A stretch of DNA of 64,000 nt. Source: JACDAE01 sp963744875 (GTDB lineage Bacteria > Chloroflexota > Ktedonobacteria > Ktedonobacterales > Ktedonobacteraceae). Below, piece by piece: positions 9,302 to 18,559 of the stretch. Position numbers and translations under genes: made by a program. The notes below the pieces were generated by a model that saw nothing but the letters and a program-made list of their open reading frames with translations, searched no databases and was not told the origin of the DNA. The DNA is taken from positions 248,001 through 312,000 of the forward strand of contig CAVUVQ010000010.1 of NCBI GenBank assembly GCA_963744875.1. The letters run 5' to 3'. The first letter of the stretch is position 1. Every line of letters starts with the position of its first letter.

Positions 9302-9781
9302 GCCTTGCAAAACTATGTCATTGCAGGTATACTCGAAATAAGGGAGAAAAGCACCCTCTCTTCTCCCGTACCATTATTTCCGTGTATCTTCGTTATTGTA
9401 GAACTTCAGGTCACCCAAAAATTTCGTCTTTTTCTTTCATTTGCGAGACCCCAGCATTTTCTGCTACAATGCCATCGTACGTCAGATATTAGAGAGTAAT
9501 AATGGCGAAGCAGAGTCACTCGGCCTATTTCTACCTCTTGTTATCGCCCAATGACTTAGTGTAATATCGTCACTAAATGGTAAACAATCGGTAAGATATT
9601 GCTGCTAGCATACAGTTGAAGGAAGACCAGTTCCTCTCTGATTCTGCTGGTAGCTTTCTTGCAACCGATACTACTGTGAAACAGGTATAATACAAGGCCG
9701 GGTTTATTCTCCAGTCTCACCCGTCTGGAGAGGGACGCTGGTGCAGAATGTTACATTTTCCTACAAGGACCAGGAGATAAA
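9302..9781 (+). promoter_or_regulatory. Leader and promoter region upstream of pdhA
   Basis: No supportable gene. A perfect TATAAT lies at 9686-9691; the only TTGCAA upstream (9659-9664) is 21 bp away, so the -35 is weak and an activator may be needed. The pdhA ribosome site is CAGGAG at about 9772. A short 18-codon frame from 9502 has no visible ribosome site and is not called. Confidence 0.35.
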
Positions 9782-10843
9782 ATGAACAAGAAGCAATCGC
9801 AAGCAAGCGATGCAAACCAGAATGGGCAGGGCGCACACTCCTCACTTGCCTTGCTAGAGAACGAGGATCGTAATACCCTGGTGCGCTATTATCACCAGAT
9901 GCTCTTTCTTCGTCATTTTGAGGAGAAAGCAGCGGAGATGTATAACAAGGCACGTATCGGCGGGTACTGCCACCTCAATCTTGGCGAGGAAGCGACCGTC
10001 ATCGGTTTTTGTGAAGGTTTAGAGCCAGAAGATTATGTCTATACAAATTATCGTGAGCATGGATATGCGCTCGGTCGTGGCCTTTCGGCGGAGTCGGTGA
10101 TGGCCGAGCTATTTGGCAAGGTAACGGGTTGTGCTCATGGGCGTGGTGGTTCCATGCATATGTTTGATGCTGAGCGTCACTTTATGGGTGGTTATGGTAT
10201 CGTGGGTGGGCAAATGCCGCTGGCTACAGGGGCGGCCTTTGCGTTGAGGTATCACGATAAGCGGCAGGTTGTGGCGTGCCAGATGGGCGATGGTGCGACG
10301 AATGGTGGACCTTTCCACGAGTCGTTGAATATGGCGAAGATCTACCATCTACCCATTATTTTCTTTGTTGTCAATAACGGATATGGGATGGGACTGGCCG
10401 CCGATAAAGGTTCGGCTGTAGGGGAGTTGTATCGTAAGGGCTGCGCCTATGATATGAACAGTGTGCGTGTCGATGGCAACGACGTACTGGCTGTCCGTGA
10501 TGCAATGCGTGCTGCCGCCAAACTTGCCCGTGAGGAACACGAGCCAAGCTTAATTGAAGCTGTCAGCTATCGTTTCCGTGGGCATTCAGTGATTGATCCA
10601 GATCGCTATCGTAACCGTGAAGAAGTGGAGCGTGGGCGTGCGCAGGACCCCATTCCCGCCTTTGCAAAGCGCCTGCTCGATGCAGGATTACTCGACGACG
10701 CTGGCCTGGCTCAGATTGAAGAGCAGGCGTTGCAAGAACTGGATGCGGCAGTGAAATTTGCGGAAGAGAGTCCTTTCCCAGCAGTGGAGAGCCTTTTCGA
10801 TTTCATCTACGCATCTGACGACGCACAGGTGGGAGGTAAATAA
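9782..10843 (+). CDS. pdhA: Pyruvate dehydrogenase E1 component, alpha subunit
   Basis: 353 residues. Thiamine diphosphate-dependent E1 alpha chain, which with the beta chain decarboxylates pyruvate (or another 2-oxo acid) and passes the acetyl group to the E2 lipoyl arm. The TPP/Mg motif is GDGATNGG followed by VVNN; the phosphorylation-loop-like segment is YRFRGHSVIDPDRYR. The G-R-G-G-S-M-H-M region (HGRGGSMHMFD) is typical of the family. The usual NEG in the TPP motif is NGG here. The E1 beta gene starts 3 nt after the stop, and E2 follows. Branched-chain or acetoin substrates cannot be fully excluded by sequence, but three-gene pdhABC order and lengths favour pyruvate. Confidence 0.92.
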   Translation: MNKKQSQASDANQNGQGAHSSLALLENEDRNTLVRYYHQMLFLRHFEEKAAEMYNKARIGGYCHLNLGEEATVIGFCEGLEPEDYVYTNYREHGYALGRGLSAESVMAELFGKVTGCAHGRGGSMHMFDAERHFMGGYGIVGGQMPLATGAAFALRYHDKRQVVACQMGDGATNGGPFHESLNMAKIYHLPIIFFVVNNGYGMGLAADKGSAVGELYRKGCAYDMNSVRVDGNDVLAVRDAMRAAAKLAREEHEPSLIEAVSYRFRGHSVIDPDRYRNREEVERGRAQDPIPAFAKRLLDAGLLDDAGLAQIEEQALQELDAAVKFAEESPFPAVESLFDFIYASDDAQVGGK

Positions 10844-10846
10844 CAT

Positions 10847-11839
10847 ATGGCTGAAATAACATTTCGGCAGGCATTGAATGATACGTTGCGCGAGGAATTG
10901 CAGCGTGATGAGAACGTTTTCTTGATGGGCGAAGAGATTGGTAACTTCGAGGGTTCCTATAAGATTACGGCTGGCCTTATGAAGGAATTTGGACCCAGGC
11001 GCGTGGTGGATACCCCCATTGCTGAAAATGGCTTTGTGGGGATGGCGACCGGCGCGGCTATGCTTGGTCTACGTCCCGTCGTCGAAATTATGACCATTAA
11101 TTTCATCATCATGGCGATGGACGAAATTGTGAATCATGCGGCGAAAATCTACTATATGTTTGGTGGTCAATGCCCTATTCCCATGGTCATCCGCACGCCG
11201 GGTGGTGGTGGGCAGCAGCTCTCCGCGACCCACTCACAGAACCTGGAAGTCTGGTTCGCTCATGTGCCAGGTCTCAAAGTCGTGGCCCCCGCAACGCCTG
11301 AGGACGCAAAAGGCCTACTACGCTCAGCTATTTTAGATAATAATCCCGTCATCTTCCTGGAAAACCTTGCCCTCTATAACCTTAAAGGAGAGGTGCCTTC
11401 GGGCTACTATACAACGCCCATTGGGAAAGCAAAGGTCGCGAAAGAAGGAACGGATCTGACGATCATTAGCTATTCGAATATGGTTCCCGTGGCCCTGGAC
11501 GTTGCACGGCACATGCAGCAGGAAAATGGCCTGAACATTGAGGTTGTGGATATCCGCTCATTGCGCCCCCTCGATACAGAAACTCTGATTAATTCGGTGA
11601 AGAAGACCAACCGGGCCATCATTTTTGAAGGTGACTGGCGCTCCTATGGTGTTGGTGCGGAGATCACTGCAATGCTGCAAGAGGAGGCGTTCGATTACCT
11701 CGATGCTCCTATCAAGCGTGTTGCAGCTCTCGAAGTGCCATTGCCGTATGCAAAGCCACTTGAACTGGCTGCGCTTACCGGACCCAAACAGTTGATTGAA
11801 GCGATCAACGAGCTTGCCCCACGTCGTCGAAGGAGATAG
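10847..11839 (+). CDS. pdhB: Pyruvate dehydrogenase E1 component, beta subunit
   Basis: 330 residues. Transketolase-like pyrimidine-binding domain in the first 180 residues (FLMGEEIGNFEGSYKIT; RVVDTPIAENGFVGMATGAA) and the transketolase C-terminal domain after it (LTIISYSNMVPVALDVA; VVDIRSLRPLDTETL). It pairs with the alpha chain to build the E1 heterotetramer. Only 3 nt separate it from each neighbour, so the three genes are one transcript. Confidence 0.94.
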   Translation: MAEITFRQALNDTLREELQRDENVFLMGEEIGNFEGSYKITAGLMKEFGPRRVVDTPIAENGFVGMATGAAMLGLRPVVEIMTINFIIMAMDEIVNHAAKIYYMFGGQCPIPMVIRTPGGGGQQLSATHSQNLEVWFAHVPGLKVVAPATPEDAKGLLRSAILDNNPVIFLENLALYNLKGEVPSGYYTTPIGKAKVAKEGTDLTIISYSNMVPVALDVARHMQQENGLNIEVVDIRSLRPLDTETLINSVKKTNRAIIFEGDWRSYGVGAEITAMLQEEAFDYLDAPIKRVAALEVPLPYAKPLELAALTGPKQLIEAINELAPRRRRR

Positions 11840-11842
11840 TTT

Positions 11843-13159
11843 ATGTCTGAAGTCAGTATGCCCCGCCTCAGTGATACGATGCAGGAAGGGACGATCACAC
11901 GCTGGCTGAAACAGCCAGGCGATGAGGTTAAAAAGGGTGACATTATCGCTGAGGTTGAGACCGATAAAGCGAATATGGAGGTCGAGTCCTTCGATGCTGG
12001 CATCCTTGAGCAGATTCTGGTCAAAGAGGGCGAAACAGTTCCCATAGGTCAAACAATTGCCGTCGTCGGCTCCGGCCAGAATGTACAGAAGGGTGTCAGC
12101 GTAAAAGCTGAGGGCACCAATGGTCAGGTTCCGGCCAGTGTGCCAGCAGCTACGACCTCTCGCGTTGAGGAGAAGCATAGCGGCGCAAACAATAACATCT
12201 TGCAAACGGGGGCGAACACAAATTCGTTCTCAACAAATGCATCCGAGAGTGGATTTTTGCGCGTCTCGCCTCTTGCACGACGTATGGCTGAAGAGCATGG
12301 CATCGATCTACGCCAGGTTAAGGGTACAGATCATGGCGGTCGCATTGTGCGTGACGATATTCTGGATTTCCTGGAACAGCAGCGGACTCAACCAGCGTCT
12401 CCTGCCCAGGTAGCTCCGGTCCAGGGCCAACCCGTCGCGCAACCAGCTCCGACGCTCGCCTCACCACAAGAGGGAGACGAGGTCAAAACCCTCTCTTCCA
12501 TGCAGAAGACGGTTGCACGTCGCCTGGCAGAGTCGAAGCAGACCGTGCCGCACTTCTACGTGAGCAATGAGATCGATGTAACCGATGCACTCGCTTTACG
12601 CAAACAACTGAACGCTGGTGCCGGTGAGAATGGGGTCAAGATCAGTGTCAATGACCTTGTGATCAAAGCCTGTGCCCTGGCGCTGGAAAAGTTTCCGGAT
12701 GTCAACGGCTCTTTTGGTGACGGACAGTTTGTGCATCATCAGCACATCAATATCGGTATTGCGGTTGATATCCCCAACGGCCTGGTTGTGCCGGTGATCC
12801 GCGATGCAAATATTAAGGGCGTGCGAAGTATTGCACGTGAAGCAAAAGCGCTGGTAGAGAAGGCTCGTACGGGCAAGCTGGCTCCCGCTGATTTCACGGG
12901 TGGCACCTTCTCCATCTCGAACCTTGGCATGATGGATGTCACCAACTTTGTGCCGATCATCAATCCACCGGAAGCCGCCATCCTGGCCGTTTCTTCAGCA
13001 CGTAAGGTCTTCGTTCCCATCAACGATCAGCCCGTCTTACGCGACATCATGCCGCTGACCGTCTCAGCCGACCATCGTATCATCTATGGTGCAGCCGTTG
13101 CCCGCTTCCTACAAGAGGTGAAGCGCCTGCTGCAGAATCCTTACGATCTATTGGGATAA
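11843..13159 (+). CDS. pdhC: Dihydrolipoamide acetyltransferase, E2 component
   Basis: 438 residues. One lipoyl domain (about 1-77) with the lipoylated Lys in EVETDKANME; an Ala/Pro/Gln-rich flexible linker; the peripheral subunit-binding domain (RVSPLARRMAEEHGIDLRQV, about 137-172); a second Pro/Ala linker; and the catalytic acyltransferase domain (about 215-438). The active-site His is in ADHRIIYGAA. The usual HxxxD of this site is HxxxY, a variant I recall from cyanobacterial and plastid E2 proteins. No E3 (lipoamide dehydrogenase) gene follows, so E3 must be encoded elsewhere. Confidence 0.93.
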   Translation: MSEVSMPRLSDTMQEGTITRWLKQPGDEVKKGDIIAEVETDKANMEVESFDAGILEQILVKEGETVPIGQTIAVVGSGQNVQKGVSVKAEGTNGQVPASVPAATTSRVEEKHSGANNNILQTGANTNSFSTNASESGFLRVSPLARRMAEEHGIDLRQVKGTDHGGRIVRDDILDFLEQQRTQPASPAQVAPVQGQPVAQPAPTLASPQEGDEVKTLSSMQKTVARRLAESKQTVPHFYVSNEIDVTDALALRKQLNAGAGENGVKISVNDLVIKACALALEKFPDVNGSFGDGQFVHHQHINIGIAVDIPNGLVVPVIRDANIKGVRSIAREAKALVEKARTGKLAPADFTGGTFSISNLGMMDVTNFVPIINPPEAAILAVSSARKVFVPINDQPVLRDIMPLTVSADHRIIYGAAVARFLQEVKRLLQNPYDLLG

Positions 13160-13325
13160 GCAACTGATTATGAGGTTTCAAAATTGATGTAACCATATCA
13201 GTATCATGGACCAAATAGCGTCAGAAAATGGATCCAGGACCTATCCGGTGGCCGGCCGTGACTGGAATGCCCTATCCAGCCTCCGAATTGAGGGTGCAGA
13301 TATGTTTTTTAGCTATAACGTTCGA

Positions 13326-14491
13326 TTAATGTTGATACAGTAGAAGTGTAGTGTTGTAGGAACCTACAGTCCATAAGGTGTTGGTCTTTTGGACAAATGC
13401 GATGGCCGAGAAGACCATTAATTTTGTTGGAGTTGGATGGGAAATGATATTCCAATTGGTACCATCCCAGTGTGCGATAAGTCCCCCTGTGCCTGCGCCA
13501 ACCGCCCAGGCGTCGTGTGTTGATCGTGCGATAACACTGACCAGAGCCGTTCCGAGAGTTTTACCGTTAGTATTAGAGATGACCTGCCAGGATTTGCCAT
13601 TCCAGCGTTCGGTGAGTATCTGAGATTTCTGATAGGTGGTATCACTTGCTTCTCCTACTGCGAGAAGTTGATTTGTGCCCGGAAGAGATGTCACACTATG
13701 CAGAATGTTGGAGCCTGTACCAGGATTTGGAGATGGAACGTAGTGCCACGTGTGCCCATCCCAATGCTCTGTCAGAGTCTTGAAGGTATCATAACCATTG
13801 GACCATATGGATGTGCCTACAGCCCATATATTGTTAGCCGAGAGGGCAGTGATGCTCGTCAAATTTGCACTTTGTGGAGTGCCGGGAATACTTGCACCAG
13901 GCACAATACTCCACTGTTTGCCATTCCAATGTTCAATCAGTGCTGTTTGCGATCGAGGGTTAGAGTATATGCCTGTTGCCCAGGCATTGTCTTTTGAGAT
14001 GGCAAGAACGCTATTGAGGATATTAGTCCCTGAGCCAACCTGGTACTTGATGAAAGGGGTGGAACGAGCTGCCAGACTTTGCCATTCCAGCGTTCAATCA
14101 ATGGCTGGTAGCCTTGAGCTTTGGTGTATTGTGAACCAACGGCCCATGCCTGATCCGTTCCTGGAATCGCTGCTACTGCCTGCAGGGTAGAGAAAAGGGT
14201 GTGATTTGGGGTAGGGACAATTTGCCAGATCGTGCCATTCCAATGTTCGATCAGTGATTGATGAGAATTCCCGCCAAAACTTTCTCCAACTGCCCAGACG
14301 TTATTGTTAGTAATAGCAGTAACTCCATGGAGTTCATTAAATGCTAGATGACTATTTTTGCCTGGAATAATTTTCCAGGTAGCGTGGTTGGCTACTGGTG
14401 TATTGCATGCACCAGTGAGTATGCCCAGGAGGGTTACAAAAATGAACGCATTACCCAGGATGTGTTGTAGAAAAGGATGAGTCTTGAACAT
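13326..14491 (-). pseudogene. Seven-repeat beta-propeller lipoprotein, frameshifted
   Basis: Two pieces of one gene. The 5' piece (14491 down to 13937) starts with a lipoprotein signal (LLGILTGACNT) and carries repeats 1-2. At the four-base C run read as GGGG at 14056-14059 the frame shifts. Skipping two bases or adding one there continues the protein without a stop (FIKYQVGSGTNILNSV, then AWATG) into the 3' piece ending at 13326. Each repeat is about 50-55 residues with the pattern L-x-x-V/I...W-A-V-G...L-I-E-H-W-N-G-x-x-W-x-I/V. The repaired protein has seven such units, the usual number for a propeller. Secreted, lipid-anchored; ligand unknown. It is convergent with pdhC; 13160-13325 between them holds nothing I recognise. 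Confidence 0.75.
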
Positions 14492-14848
14492 GTTTTTCCC
14501 TCATTTGTGTTCATCATATTTTCAATATTAGGAAAGGATTTCGGTCATCAGAACAAAACGGTGAATATGTACGCAGTATCAAGTTGGTCATTATATGGTT
14601 GAGCGATCTTTAGAAAGTGATAGGATTGTTTTGCCTGATGACTTTGTCCTCGCTTAGTGTAGAAGGAAATTGAATGCAAAAATAGACCATCAAGAAGCCA
14701 TCAAGAAGCCATTTCGAGGACAAATCTTTCTTATGAGTGCTTATAAAGATATACAGGTTGCTTTGAGTGTTCAGGTTGAGGCTCTATAGATTTGAAAATA
14801 AATAATATTGGTATGTTTTGATTATTTGCAATAGAAGGGGAATCTCAA
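14492..14848. other. Intergenic region between divergent genes
   Basis: AT-rich region between the propeller lipoprotein (-) and the HTH regulator (+). It contains an 11-bp unit repeated twice in tandem (14687-14708, CCATCAAGAAG). I find no well-spaced promoter and no gene. Confidence 0.5.
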
Positions 14849-16042
14849 ATGCAGGATGCTCATAATCATAGGAATAACATAAGGCGAGAGCGTGAGTTGC
14901 GTGGGTGGTCGCAAGGAGATGTTGCGGAAAAACTGGGATGCGATGCTCGTAGTGTGGGACGGTGGGAGAGGGGAGTAGTCTCTCCCAGTGCTTACTATCG
15001 ACAAAGGCTTTGCCAGATTTTTGAGCAGAATGTGGAGGAGCTTGGCTTCTTGCAAGTCTCTAGCGAGGACATGCCGGAGTCAACTTCTCTGCAGCAAGAA
15101 GATGTGCGAGAACCATCTCAACAAAATAGCGAAGAATGCAAAGATACAAATAATGATCAAGGGTCTATTATCTCAGTGGCGGAGCTTGAATCCTCTCAGT
15201 GGGAGATGCCAATAGATGTAGACGAGAAGCTTTTTCAACAAAAAAGAAGTGAAATAAGGCAGGGGGTGCCAGGTTTTCGTATGGTACCCACATCTATGTT
15301 GATTGGGTCATTCTTGTTGTTGATGCTTATTCTGGGAAGTATCAACGTGTTCCTTTTCCATGCTATAAATATAAAAAATCCAGTGAGTATAGTTCCTATT
15401 AGCACGGCTCCCATCAGTAGCGTCCTGGCGCGTACGGTTCCAACGCGTACGCCTGTCATCAGCACGATCCCTTATGGAAGGCTTCTGTATCGAACGGCGG
15501 CTCCAGGGAGTAAGTGCGATCTGGGGGGTGGGCGATGGGTAGACTACAATCAACCTGATATTCAATGTTTAGCTACGATGGCTGTTATAAGCAATCCGTC
15601 TGTGACTGCGCCAGATTTAAGAGGGACCATTTTAGCCAACATACCAGGTGCTACCTATCCAGATAATTATGTAGTAGAGGCGCTGGTGCAACAACCAGTG
15701 ACGGCGGCAGATTTCGGATTATACTTTCGCAATCAGCCAGGGGATCAGCAAGGGATCTATACGTTTTCTCTGCATCCTGATGGAACATGGGGAGTCTATG
15801 TCTACGATAATAAAACAGCAGCGCAGACGTTGCTCAAGGCGGGGAAGACCAGCATTGATCCACATGCGCAATTGTATCTAACAGTTGTAGCGATTGGTCC
15901 AGATTTTACGTTGTATATCAACAGACAGAAAGTTGGTCAGGTGCATGACAAGACATATAGGACGGGTACAGGGGGTATCGCGGTTGATGCGGGTGGAACG
16001 CTGATTGTCAATGGTATAAGTCTGTATAGTGTTGCACAATAG
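14849..16042 (+). CDS. Transmembrane XRE-type HTH regulator with extracellular sensor domain
   Basis: 397 residues. The N-terminal 65 residues are a Cro/C1-type HTH (RERELRGWSQGDVAEKLGCD then VGRWERGVVSPS). An acidic Gln-rich linker leads to one transmembrane helix (MLIGSFLLLMLILGSINVFLF, about 150-170 in pieces). The outer part is a Thr/Pro/Ser-rich stalk and a C-terminal domain of about 185 residues: PGSKCDLGGGRW, a second Cys, YPDNYVVEALVQQ, DFGLYFRNQPG, DGTWGVYVYDN, and GTGGIAVDAGGT. The same domain closes both Ser/Thr kinases at 41.7-46.1 kb. AAGGGGA precedes the ATG. It looks like a one-component membrane transcription regulator; the ligand is unknown. It stands alone, with no overlap with its neighbours. 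Confidence 0.8.
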   Translation: MQDAHNHRNNIRRERELRGWSQGDVAEKLGCDARSVGRWERGVVSPSAYYRQRLCQIFEQNVEELGFLQVSSEDMPESTSLQQEDVREPSQQNSEECKDTNNDQGSIISVAELESSQWEMPIDVDEKLFQQKRSEIRQGVPGFRMVPTSMLIGSFLLLMLILGSINVFLFHAINIKNPVSIVPISTAPISSVLARTVPTRTPVISTIPYGRLLYRTAAPGSKCDLGGGRWVDYNQPDIQCLATMAVISNPSVTAPDLRGTILANIPGATYPDNYVVEALVQQPVTAADFGLYFRNQPGDQQGIYTFSLHPDGTWGVYVYDNKTAAQTLLKAGKTSIDPHAQLYLTVVAIGPDFTLYINRQKVGQVHDKTYRTGTGGIAVDAGGTLIVNGISLYSVAQ

Positions 16043-16262
16043 CAATTCATATGGAGTTCCTTGCCTTTTTAATGCCTATGGGTCGTGTGAACTGGTACAA
16101 ACGCTAAAAAATAAAGGTGTTCCATCTGGCAGGTGTGTATTGTATACGCAAAAATATGTATATAAGTGCCAGATCAGGGACATAAATAGAAGCCTTTAAT
16201 ATGCTACACTATAAGCTGTATCAATAAAGGAAGAACCAGAGCCTAAGGAGGCAGAGCGCAGC

Positions 16263-17384
16263 ATGTCCCCACACGTAGAAACTTTTACTATAGGTGTTGA
16301 AGAAGAGTATCAGATTATTGATCCAGTGACGCGCGAATTAAGTTCAGATGCCGAAGCCGTTCTACATGAAGCACGCAAAACCCTGGGAGAAGAGGTACAA
16401 CTCGAAATCCATCTTTCACAGATAGAGGTTGCAACTCCAGTTTGCCAGACGCTGGCAGAGGTCAGGGATGGCCTCGCCCACCTGCGCCGCGAAGTTATTG
16501 CAGCGGCAGCCACACAGAATAAGCAGATAGGAGCTTCAGGTTCTCACCCCTTCTCGCACTGGTCGCGGCAACATGTTACGCCTTATGAACGCTATACCAG
16601 TCTTGAGGATGAGTATCAACAACTGACTCGTGAGCAATCTATCTTTGGTTGCCATGTGCATGTGGGCCTGGGTGATCGTGAGCTAGCCATTCAAGTAATG
16701 AATCATATGCGTCCATGGCTTTCGCTTTTGCTTGCGCTCTCCAGCAATTCGCCTTTCTGGTGGGGCATTGATACGGGCTATGCCAGTTTTCGCACTGAGG
16801 TATGGGCACGCTGGCCTTTCTCTGGCCCACCGCCATTTTTTTCGTCGCTAGCAGATTATCAATCCCTGGTCACGTCTCTCGTGGCCAGTGGAAGTGTGGC
16901 GGAGGCGACCAAGATCTATTGGGATATGCGCTTATCCGAACGCTTCAGCACAATCGAGGTACGCGTCATGGATATCTTTATGACAATTGACGATGCGGTG
17001 ATGGCGGCGGGCCTGATTCGTGCATTGGTACGTACGTGTTATGAGCAAGTGTTACAGGGGAAGCCATCTCTTCATGTACGCCACGAGCTATTGCGTGCCG
17101 CGAACTGGCGTGCCGCTCGTTATGGCCTCGGTACTCAACTGATTGATCCATTGGATGAATGTCCCCGACCAGCAGAAGAGATGATGCAACAGTTTTTGCT
17201 TCTCTTGCGCCCGGCACTGGAAGCGCATGATGATTGGGAAGAAGTTTCGACACATGTGGATCGTATGCTAAAAGAGGGCACAGGTGCGATGCGGCAACGT
17301 GTGATCTATCAACGTACAGGCAATCTACACGATGTTGTTGATTTTATCGTCGCCGAAACGGCAAAGGGAACCACTTTAGCGTAG
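16263..17384 (+). CDS. YbdK-type carboxylate-amine ligase (glutamate-cysteine ligase 2 family)
   Basis: 373 residues, the usual length for the GCS2/COG2170 family. Conserved features: GVEEEYQIIDP at the start (metal and nucleotide site), IHLSQIEVATPVC, GASGSHPFSHW, FGCHVHVGL, and RLSERFSTIEVRVMD. Members ligate an amino acid to the carboxylate of glutamate or a similar substrate using ATP; some are gamma-glutamylcysteine ligases, others serve ergothioneine or unknown products. No egtB/egtD neighbours are present, so the substrate is open. AAGGAGG lies 11 nt before the ATG. Confidence 0.88.
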   Translation: MSPHVETFTIGVEEEYQIIDPVTRELSSDAEAVLHEARKTLGEEVQLEIHLSQIEVATPVCQTLAEVRDGLAHLRREVIAAAATQNKQIGASGSHPFSHWSRQHVTPYERYTSLEDEYQQLTREQSIFGCHVHVGLGDRELAIQVMNHMRPWLSLLLALSSNSPFWWGIDTGYASFRTEVWARWPFSGPPPFFSSLADYQSLVTSLVASGSVAEATKIYWDMRLSERFSTIEVRVMDIFMTIDDAVMAAGLIRALVRTCYEQVLQGKPSLHVRHELLRAANWRAARYGLGTQLIDPLDECPRPAEEMMQQFLLLLRPALEAHDDWEEVSTHVDRMLKEGTGAMRQRVIYQRTGNLHDVVDFIVAETAKGTTLA

Positions 17385-17435
17385 AGTTGCCTTACCGATT
17401 TTGACGATGCCGATTTTTTAACAGGAAAGAATACT

Positions 17436-18119
17436 ATGATCACAACACAAATTGGAGTCCTTCAGTCGGTACAGGTTGGCACCCCGCATCGCTATGGTGT
17501 CTCTAAAGCCACTAATCCACTGGAGCAACGCTGGCAAACATCGTTCTTCCGCACGCCCAGTACGCAACCACGCTGGCTCTACACTACGCACCTTGATGGC
17601 AACGCACAGGCGGATTTGAAGCACCACGGTCGTCCTGAGCAGGCAGTGCTTTTATATGCCGCTTCACATTATCCTCTCTGGCAATCCGAGCTTGGGCGCG
17701 AGGATATTGGTCCAGGAGGCTTCGGCGAGAACTTTACCGTGGATGGTCTCAGCGAGGAAACAGCCTGCATCGGTGACATCTATGCTCTAGGGGATGCCCG
17801 GATTCAGGTCACAGGGCCGCGCTATCCTTGCTGGAAGATCGAGCGGCGCTGGAGTTGTACGGGATTAACTGCCCGAGCAGCGGAGACCGGGCGCACCGGC
17901 TGGTATTGCCGCGTATTGCACGAAGGAATGATCGAGCCTGGCATGCCCGTGTCACTTGTCGAACGACCCTATCCCGAATGGACCATCGCGCTCACCAATG
18001 ACTTCGGGCATGGGCGGAATAAGGATGTAGAGAAAGCTCAGGCTCTCGCCTCCTGTCCGCTACTACAGGAATTCTGGCAAGAGCTGGTTGTACGAAGCGC
18101 AAAAAAGAAAAAACAATAA
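17436..18119 (+). CDS. MOSC-domain protein, YiiM-like
   Basis: 227 residues. MOSC domain with DLKHHGRPEQAVLLYA near the start, GPGGFGENFTVDGL in the middle, and the conserved Cys in GPRYPCWKIERRW. A short helical tail (WTIALTNDFGHGR...) matches the YiiM-type C-terminal extension. MOSC proteins bind molybdenum or sulfur carriers; YiiM-like members reduce N-hydroxylated compounds with a molybdenum cofactor. No other Mo-cofactor gene is nearby, so the role here is inferred from family only. Confidence 0.85.
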   Translation: MITTQIGVLQSVQVGTPHRYGVSKATNPLEQRWQTSFFRTPSTQPRWLYTTHLDGNAQADLKHHGRPEQAVLLYAASHYPLWQSELGREDIGPGGFGENFTVDGLSEETACIGDIYALGDARIQVTGPRYPCWKIERRWSCTGLTARAAETGRTGWYCRVLHEGMIEPGMPVSLVERPYPEWTIALTNDFGHGRNKDVEKAQALASCPLLQEFWQELVVRSAKKKKQ

Positions 18120-18135
18120 AAGGAGTGTTGATGTC

Positions 18136-18164
18136 TTGCCAGAAAGCATATTCTCTGGTATCAT
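18136..18164 (+). promoter_or_regulatory. Sigma-70 promoter for the alaX-ileS T-box transcript
   Basis: TTGCCA (18136-18141), 17-bp spacer, TATCAT (18159-18164). It places the transcript start near 18171, directly ahead of T-box stem I. Confidence 0.65.
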
Positions 18165-18171
18165 AGAAGCA

Positions 18172-18524
18172 CAATAAACGTTTCATACATATATAGATGG
18201 CAATGATGGAGCCAGTAAGCCGCCTGCAACTGTTACAGAGAGCCTGCACATGGTGTAACACAGGCACAGTCAGCGAGCAGAAGATCACTCCTGAGCCGCC
18301 AGCCGAAGATAGAAATCTTGCGCGAGTAGGCCTGGCCGGTCCCTTCCCGTTACCATGAAGGCTCATATAATGTAGCAGATTCATGTCAGACATTTCCTGC
18401 TGAGTGGGCGTTACAGACTATGTAGTGAAAGTGAGCTGGAATATCTTCTTTTCGGAGACGTCAGCTAATCAGGGTGGTACCACGGGAGCGCCTCTCGTCC
18501 CTCAGCAGGACGAGGGGTTTTTTG
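18172..18524 (+). ncRNA. T-box leader RNA with an isoleucine (AUC) specifier
   Basis: The invariant T-box core AGGGTGGTACCACGG is at 18471-18485. A terminator follows: arm CTCGTCC, loop, arm GGACGAG, then a T run (18491-18524). Upstream is the stem I apical part (AGAGAGCC, then TGGTGTAACACAGGC, about 18237-18265) and the specifier loop AGAAG-ATC-ACTCCTGAG, with ATC at 18284-18286. AUC is an Ile codon and ileS is the second gene downstream, which supports the reading. Uncharged tRNA-Ile should pair with the specifier and the T-box, prevent the terminator and allow expression of alaX and ileS. Confidence 0.93.
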
Positions 18525-18559
18525 ATTGTCTTTTAACACAGAAAAGGAGCACCCAGACA

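Noticed and set aside
9502..9558. 18-codon frame in the pdhA upstream region
   Set aside because: No ribosome site, no hydrophobic or regulatory codon pattern that would mark a leader peptide.
11558..12205. 215-codon open frame antisense to pdhB/pdhC
   Set aside because: It spans the junction of two certain genes on the other strand and shows no domain.
18404..18559. Upstream extension of alaX
   Set aside because: It would translate the T-box core and terminator; the ATG at 18560 has a good ribosome site.
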